A stretch of 64,000 nt of DNA from Pleodorina starrii (lineage: Eukaryota > Chlorophyta > Chlorophyceae > Chlamydomonadales > Volvocaceae). Below the pieces are notes generated by a model that made no database searches, was not told where the DNA came from, and saw only the letters and a program-made list of their open reading frames with translations. The position numbers were made by a program, and so were the translations under genes. Below are positions 57,292 to 64,000 of the stretch, one piece after another; position 1 is the stretch's first letter, and each line of letters opens with the position of its first letter. The stretch is taken from positions 4,452,001 to 4,516,000 of the forward strand of contig BRXU01000006.1 of NCBI GenBank assembly GCA_030267565.1, read 5' to 3'.

Positions 57292-60164
57292 GGGATGAAG
57301 GGGGAGGGTAAGAGTGGTCAAGGTGATGGGTATGTTAAGAAATCGCAGGTGATGCAGCCGTCCAGACCCATGAGCCATGACGACACGCGCGGGGAGGCAC
57401 GCCGCCACAACCCAGACCAACCAAGCATACTTTGTACCGTGTCGTACTGTGTAGTATTATCGTACATCTCCGAACACACACACACACACACACGGATCAG
57501 CCCTCGACAGCAAAAGTACAACTCAGCCGCATTTTCGCACCTGTATTTTCCTCCTGTATCGCTGGCTGGGTGGGTTGGGCATCTGCCGGAGCTGTTGCCA
57601 AGTGCTCCATTCTCCCAAGTAAACCCCCTTGCTCTTGCTGTGTGCCCGCCCCCCAACGGGAATACATGACACACGCATACACATACCGGTACACACACAC
57701 ACGCGCCCACCCCGACGCACCTTGATCACTGCCTTGGCTCCCACCACCGCCTTATCGTGGAACGCCGGGCTCTGCAGATCCACTTGAGCCGCGGCCGCCG
57801 CCGCCGCCGCCGCGGCGGCGGCAGCGCCAGCGGCGCCGTCGCCCGACCCGCCGTGGCCGTGCGCCCCCGCCTTCTTCCCGCCCGCCTTCTTCTCCTTCTT
57901 CTCCTTCTCCTTCGGCGCCTTGCCATGCGTCGTCGCCGTCGTCGCCACCGACGTCGCGCTGGCCTCCGCGGAGCCCAGCTCGCCGCCGCCGCCGTGGACC
58001 TCGCCGCCGGGCTCCTCGCCCGCCGCCGCCGCCGCCGCCGCGGCGGCAGCGGCGGCCTCCGCCGCCGCCTTCGCCTCCAGATCCGCGCGCAGCGCCCCCA
58101 ACCGCTCCTCCACGCCCTCCACCATCCTCACCACCACCGCCCGCATCGCCCGCCGCAGCAACTTGCGGCCGCTGGGCGGCACGCGCGCGCGCGCCTTGGC
58201 GGCCTCGACGCGCGCCGCCAGCGGCGCCGCCGCCGCCGGCGCTGCGGCTGCGAGCTCCGTCAGCAGCGCATCCAGAGTGGCCAGGCTGGCTCCCGGCCAG
58301 GTGGGGGGGTACTTTGGAGGGGGCGGGGGTGGCTCCTCCGCCGCCTTCTTGCGGTGCTTCTCCGCAGTGCCTGCGTGGGCCGGTGTGGACCGGTGTTGGA
58401 TGTGGGATGCCGCTCGGTGCCGGTGTGTTTGCGGTTGCGGGGCTCGTTGGTTTGAGCCGAGGACGAACGCCAGGGCCTGCTCGCGACCCAGCCCGGTCCA
58501 CGTGGGGGGGTCCATGTGTCGCCCCTCCGCCCACCCACCGGGGGTAAGAAAAGGAGATACCGCAGCGAAGGGACGGAGACGGGGGCGAAAAGCGCTGGGC
58601 TTCCAACCACACGGGTTCGGTGCACCTCCCCACCCCACCCCACCGGGCCACAACAACCCACGAACGCATGAAGGCCCACGCCCCCACCTTTCCGCGTCTT
58701 CTTCGTCTCCTCCTCGGGCGGCGGCGCCAGCGCTGCAGTCAGCGCGGCGTTGGCCTCACGGTACACCTCCGCCAGCTCGGACTGAAGGAATACGGGATAC
58801 GGCAGAATAGGATACGACACAGTACGACGGAGTTAGGGTACGACAAGAGTACGGAGGGGCGGGAAGTCGCGGTATGGAGGAGGGGTTGGCGCGGGGATGG
58901 AGGTGGGTGGGTGTACGATGAGGGACGGGGGGGGACGGCTCTTCAACGCAAATGAGGGAGGGAGAAAACGACGGAGGGAGGGAGGGAGGCAGAAAACGAC
59001 GGGGGAAGGGAGGGGCCTCAGGGAGGGAAGGAGGGAGGGACTTGAGGGAGGGAGGGAGGGAGGGAGGGAAAGGAGAGCAGCACCGAAAGGGACTCACTTG
59101 TATCGCCGGCGAGTGGAACAGCGGCGGCCACGCATAAGGCCCCCCATCCACGCCGCCGCCGTTGGCCAGATCCCACACGTCCGCCTCCGCCGCCTCCTCC
59201 GGAGGCTCCGCCGGCACTGGTCGCCGAGGCTGCCGTACATCTCGCAGCAGCCGCTCCACCGCCGCCGCTACCTTGGAGAGCTTCTCCCGGCGCTCCAGGG
59301 AGGAAGTGACGGCGGCGCGGCCGGTGGCGGATTGGTCTCGGAGCTCCGCGGCGCCGCGGAGGTGGAGCAGCAGGGAGGGGCCGTCGGGACCCTGCGTGTG
59401 TGTTTCGGAGGGAGGGGGGTCGGGGGGGACGGAAAATGGGGGTTTAGTACACACGAGTTCACGAGGTCAAGCAGGCGAGGAGATGGATGGCGAGAGCGGA
59501 GTGTCACGGAAAGACCGGGGTCTGATGGTCGAGTGAACATTGCAAGGCTTTTAGTGGTGTCGTACCGAGGTCGTACAGATGTCGTACTATACACACGCCC
59601 ACCTGCAGCGGCGGCGTGGTGACGAGCTCCCACGTCTCCCGGAAGGTGCCGGCGGCTGAGGCCACAAAGGAGATGGATAGCTCCAGGGATTGGCCGGGAA
59701 GCAGCGTGCCGGACTGGGGGAGCGGGGGGGGGGGTGTCTGCGATGAGGAAAGGGTTGTTGTTGTTCCTTCTGCATCCTCCCCGTATCGACCGTGGCACAC
59801 CCCGGGGAAGGCGGAGGGAAGGCAAGGGCCCCCGGGGAGGGGACGGGGCGATGCGCCGCACCTCGCCCCCCGGCCTCCGTTCCCTCGCCGCGGCTCGTCC
59901 CTGACACCCAATTCACCCACCCCACCTCACCCACCCCACCCCCACCCACACCCCACCCACCTGCTGCGACGCTATGAACCTCATCGGCCGCCCCACCTCC
60001 GCCCCCGAGTGCTCCGGCTGCGGGTCGGTCCGCGCCACCCAGCGCCACCACACCGCCGCCGTGCCGCTGCAGCTGAGGCTGACGCTGCCCGAGGCGGTCT
60101 CCCCCGCGTGGCAGCACAGACTGAGCCGGGGGGCGCTGAGGGTCACGTGGGGACCGGGCTGGGG

Positions 60165-60195
<31 letters not shown>

Positions 60196-61204
60196 GCGCG
60201 CTGCGCCTCCTCCGCCGCCAGAGCCGCACGGAACTGGGCCTGTTGGGGGGGGGGGGTGGCAGGGGGTGGCGGGGGGAAAGGGGAAGGGGAAGGGGGGAGG
60301 ATGGGGGGAGGGGAGGTTTGGAGTGCAATGGGTGGGTGCATTCCCTACCCTACCCTACCCTGGTGCGGAGGGACGAGGGAGGGAAGAGGAAGGGGGGAAG
60401 GGGAGGAAGGTGGGGAGGACGGGAGGGACTGGGAGAATGGTTGGGAGGTGCGCAAACCCAAAGTCCTGGGGAGCAGACACACACGTACCCTACCTCTACC
60501 GTGTACTACCTGCACTACCCCCCACCCCCTCCACCCCCTCCACCCCCATCCCCACCCCCGCCCCAACCCCCCCTCCCCCGCCCCCGCTAACGAAAGGAGC
60601 ATATCACTCCCTGACCCCACCTCCATCTCGTCCTTGACCGCCTTGTACGACTGGTACGCCTCCGGGTCCGCCCCCCGCATGTGCGCCTCCACCTCCGCCA
60701 GGGAGATGGGCGCACAGGCGAGCGCCTCCAGCTGCCCCTCCAGAGCCTCACCCGCGACCACCAGGGAGCCAAAGTCGGGGTCGTGGGGGGCAAGGGTACG
60801 GAGACGGCTGCCGTACTCGGCCACGCGCTGCCGCAGGAGCTGTGGGGGCGGGAGGAGAGGGAGGGAGAGGGAGGAGAAGCCAAGGCAAGGCAAGGCAGGG
60901 CAGTTGGAGGACCCAAGTGGGGGCGTGCGGGGGGGGGGAAGTGGAACAGCACTGAACTCGAAGGCAGAGGAGGCAGGGGAGGGAGAGAGGGAGGAGAAGC
61001 CAAAACGCACACACACACACGCACACGCAAACACACGCCAATACACACGCACACGCGACACACACGCACACGCACGCTCGCCCCCCGGCCTCCCTCCGGG
61101 CCCCTCACCTCCGAGTCTTCCCAGGACCTCCCCCGCGCCGACAGCGAGCGGCCCACGATCGGCCGATTGATCTGACCCACAATGCCGCGATGAGCGCCGG
61201 CCGC

Positions 61205-61238
<34 letters not shown>

Positions 61239-62236
61239 CCCTGCGTGAGACATGAGGAGGAGGGGGAGGAGCGAGCGGACCGAGCGAGTGAGCGGGGGCG
61301 ATGACGGAGCGGGTGGGTGACTACCGAGGTGGCGGAAACCGGGGCAGCAGCGGAGCGAGTGAGCGGCCGGTGGTGATGGTGGTAAAAAAGAAGATACCAC
61401 AGCGAAGTGACGAAGACGGTGGTGGTGGTGGTGGTGGTGGTGGTGCTGCCCGGTGGTGGTGGTGGTGGTGGTGCTGCCCGGTGGTGGTGGTGGTGCGCTT
61501 ACCGTTGTGAGGGAGGCCAGGGGTGTGGGGGCGGTGCCTAGGCCCAGAGGATCCAGGGGGCGACCCACTCGGGCGGCGCGGGTGTCTGGAAGCTCGTGGG
61601 GCTTCTCCTGGGCAGCGGGGGAGGGGGGAAGGGGGGGGGGGTCGGGGAGTGATATGGGGCGGGCGGGCGGGCGGGTGGTAACAACGATGAAACGGCAGCG
61701 GCGGCAGGGCGGCGGCGGCAGGGGGAAATAGGGGGGGTGAGGTGCGAATGAGAGTATGAGACGAGTCAAACGGGGGAGGGGGCGGCGGGGAGGGAGGGAG
61801 GGAGGGAGAGTGAAATGGGATCATGACCACACACCCCCACCCCCGGATCACCCCCCCCTTCCTTCCCCCCGGATCCCCCCCACCTTGATGTGCAGCGACA
61901 GTCCGGTGAAGATGCTGCCCAGAGGGATCACTCGCTCCCAGGCGTCACGGAGGCTGGTCAGGAAGGCCTGCGGGGGGTGGGTGGGGGGGTGGGCGGCGGT
62001 TACCCGCGGATAGGCCGGAGCCCGCGAACGACGCAACTAGTGGCGGTGGTAACAGAAATCTTCCCACCCGGGGTGGGGTGTTGCTGAGGGTTTCGTGGCA
62101 GTGGTGGGCACGTGTGTGTGTATGTGTGTGTTGGTTTGGGGGGCGTTGCACTTCAAGCAGGGGAGTCGGATCCGGCAGCAGCAGGGGTGCAAAGGACACG
62201 AGCACAAAGACGCAGCAGCAGCAGCAGCAGCCAGTA

Positions 62237-62268
<32 letters not shown>

Positions 62269-63811
62269 GGGTGCCCTGGGCCTACCCAGCAGCCATCCCC
62301 CCCCAGCAGCCATCCCCCCATCCCCCCATCCCCCCCCACCTCATCCGGGTTCAGTCCCCGGGCATCCCGGGGTTGTGCCCGGTAGAGCAGCTCCGTCAGC
62401 TCAGCCCGGGTGCGCCAGGCGGGACCTGAGGGGGGGGGCAGGGTCGGGGAAGGGGAAGTAGTAAGGAAAGGGAGCGCAGGGGGGGGGCGATGGAGCATTG
62501 GTGTTGGTGGTGGTAGGGGGGAAGTTGGCGATGAGGCCGGTTCCCCCCTGCTCCGACCTCCCCTGTCCCCTCCCCTCCGGACCCTACACCCCCAATCCGC
62601 CCGCCCGCCCAACCCACCTCGCTGCACGGCACCTGACCGGTTGTCTGGCCCACCGCTCGTCGCTCGTCATTGCTTTCTGTACACGACCCCTCGCCCGCCC
62701 CACCCCCCCCTGCCCCGCCCACACCCCCCCCCCACACACACAGACACCCACCTCGCTGCATTGCCAGCTCCTGCGGCTGCCTGCCCACCCTGCCCGCCAG
62801 CGTCGCCGTCACCTCGTCCCACTTGGCCTGCTGCTGCTCGAATTTGCCCAGCCGCCGAGTCTCAGCACCCAGACGCAGCGTCTCCGCGATGGTGCGGTTC
62901 AGCGGGTAGGGATCCGCCGCCGGGCCGCCGCCGGGGCCGGAGAAGCCGCCGCCCAGCGTACCCAGCGGGGCCAGCTGCGGCTGCAGCGGCCCGCCGCCGC
63001 CGCCGCCGCCGCCGGCGGTGGGCATACCATGTTGCCGACGGGCGGTGTGGATGTGGGTCAGCTGCTGCTGGTACAGCGCCCTGGGTGTGGTGGTGGTGGT
63101 GGTGGTGGTGGGGCAGTAAAAGATGAGGGGGGTAGGTAATGCAAGATGTGACCTCAGCGGTGGCACGGTGGCGGCAATGGTGAACTGACCCAGGCCCCAG
63201 CAGTGTTTGGTGGTGGTGGTGGTGGGGCAGGTTTGGGGGATGAGTGTGTGTGTGTGTGTGCTTGTGTGATTGGGTTGGGTTCGGTTGGGTTGGGTTGGGT
63301 TGGGTTGGGTTCGGTTGGGTTGGGGGGGAGGGTGGCAATTGGGAGATGGGTGCGGGGTCGGCTGGTCAGGTGGGTATTGTGAGGCGCTCCGTTGGGTTAT
63401 GAAGGGGCGGGGGAGGGTTCTTGTGGGAGGCGAGCAGCGGGTGGGTAGTGGGTAGGCTTATCCGTTGCTTGCTGCGATGGGGTGGGCGGGCAAGCGCGAG
63501 CGTGCCGCGTGACATGGTTCGTTACATGGCGTGCGCGGCGTCCCCACGGACCTGGCTTTAGAAAGCTCTCTGAACGACGCGATCACTGCCACCCCGTTGT
63601 CGGGAGAGATGGTTGCCGCAAACCAGACCTCCGGCGGGAACTCGCTGGCATCTTGTACTGAGAAGACATTTGGAGGTGGTGGAGGTTTGGGTGGGGGCAA
63701 GGTAGATGCCAGACGCTCCTGGAATTCATTTACATCGCCAAGAACTTGGTATGATTTGATTTTGCGCTGCTTTGGGGGCAACCCAGACGGCTCAGCAGGG
63801 GCTGGCCCCAT
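56819..63811 (-). CDS. MYCBPAP homologue (flagellar central-apparatus protein)
   Basis: Predicted 1004 aa from 13 exons, complement(56819..57190, 57721..58370, 58688..58781, 59098..59391, 59603..59713, 59961..60239, 60621..60839, 61109..61240, 61503..61607, 61884..61967, 62340..62425, 62752..63080, 63552..63811), all in phase; animal MYCBPAP has a similar size. The diagnostic part is the Ig/ASH-like region (about 430-560): SLSCSGTAAVWWRWVAR, SGTLLPGQSLELSISF and GTFRETWELVTTPPL. Upstream lie FEQQQAKWDEVTATLAGRVG and an LGSIFTGLSLHIK segment. Downstream is a long Ala-rich helical region with a Lys/Glu block (KEKEKKEKKAGGKK). In Chlamydomonas the MYCBPAP homologue is, as I recall, FAP147 of the central apparatus. 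The exon-1 donor (CAG|GTCCGT) and last acceptor (CAAAG) are the weakest junctions. Confidence 0.82.
57235..57292. repeat. (ATGGGC)n hexamer array in the last MYCBPAP intron
   Basis: About ten copies of ATGGGC sit within the intron 57191-57720, next to a G-rich tract at its 3' side (gene orientation). Confidence 0.85.
63271..63323. repeat. (GGGTT)n array in MYCBPAP intron 1
   Basis: About ten GGGTT units with two TCGG interruptions lie in the intron 63081-63551. It resembles telomere repeats only loosely, since the volvocine telomere unit is TTTTAGGG. Confidence 0.8.
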
Positions 63812-64000
63812 CTAAGGATTCTATAAACGTCTAGCGGTATTCAATCGTAAAATATCCTTAATAAAACCAAGTATGCATTAGTTTGACCATTTTTGTGCAG
63901 CGCAAAGCAACACTTGCAAGCGGTCAACACAGAAGCGGTTTCCTAGCACATAGTCAAGTAAACAAAGTTAAACGGACATCCATAGGCGGCTGCCTTGCCA
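63812..64000. promoter_or_regulatory. Upstream region of the MYCBPAP homologue
   Basis: The 189 bases to the window edge are AT-richer than the gene and should contain its 5' UTR and part of its promoter. No specific motif is assigned. Confidence 0.35.

Noticed and set aside
56206..57669. 487-codon plus-strand frame
   Set aside because: It runs through a 10-bp minisatellite, the ATGGGC array and the antisense of a MYCBPAP exon; no domain is seen.
63271..63323. Telomere-like GGGTT array
   Set aside because: The unit does not match the volvocine TTTTAGGG telomere and lies inside an intron.

Overview
This window is nuclear DNA of a volvocine-type green alga (Chlamydomonadales; genus not determined). 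The signs are GC-rich coding sequence, many short GT-AG introns, long Gly/Ala/Gln low-complexity inserts inside otherwise conserved proteins, TGTAA motifs downstream of several stops (the usual volvocine polyadenylation signal), and a gene set with a flagellar central-apparatus protein, an Aurora/CALK-like kinase and a secreted sulfotransferase. It is not prokaryotic. There is no operon logic, no CRISPR array and no tRNA or rRNA gene that I could see.

Layout. 1-199: interspersed repeat (copy A). 663-6778 (-): 12-exon RRM-AlkB-methyltransferase fusion (ALKBH8 type), tRNA wobble-uridine modification. 7443-13505 (+): large F-box/LRR-like protein with very long Gly/Ser/Ala repeats, divergent from ALKBH8 across about 660 bp. 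14327-15430: small element with 23-bp terminal inverted repeats that carries repeat copy B. 15743-19219 (+): UBLCP1, the ubiquitin-like-domain proteasome phosphatase, followed by minisatellites. 21472-22060 (+): two exons of an unrecognised gene. 22455-23982 (+): signal-peptide protein with a GT-A-like domain and a DUF4214-like C-terminus. 24.0-29.1 kb: gene-poor. 29141-32900 (-): Aurora/CALK-like kinase with an 11-nt exon. 32.9-36.4 kb: gene-poor. 36414-42412 (-): 13-exon secreted sulfotransferase. 42869-46660 (+): membrane-anchored UBX protein, divergent from the sulfotransferase. 47139-47305: repeat copy C. 47714-48420 (+): last exon of an unrecognised protein. 49522-54532 (+): IMP-specific 5'-nucleotidase (ISN1). 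56819-63811 (-): MYCBPAP homologue (flagellar central apparatus), convergent with ISN1.

Gene models were built by hand. For ALKBH8, UBLCP1, the glycosyltransferase-like gene, the kinase, the sulfotransferase, the UBX gene, ISN1 and MYCBPAP, every proposed exon junction keeps the reading frame and exon lengths sum to a multiple of three. The F-box/LRR gene and the two unrecognised genes are only partly resolved. The genes do not form one pathway. Two (UBLCP1, UBX) belong to the ubiquitin/proteasome system, two (kinase, MYCBPAP) plausibly to cilia, and two (sulfotransferase, glycosyltransferase-like) to the secretory/extracellular-matrix route. The least explained material is the A/B/C repeat family with its inverted-repeat element and an apparent 10-bp micro-inversion, and a recurrent GTAC-rich motif in introns and flanks.
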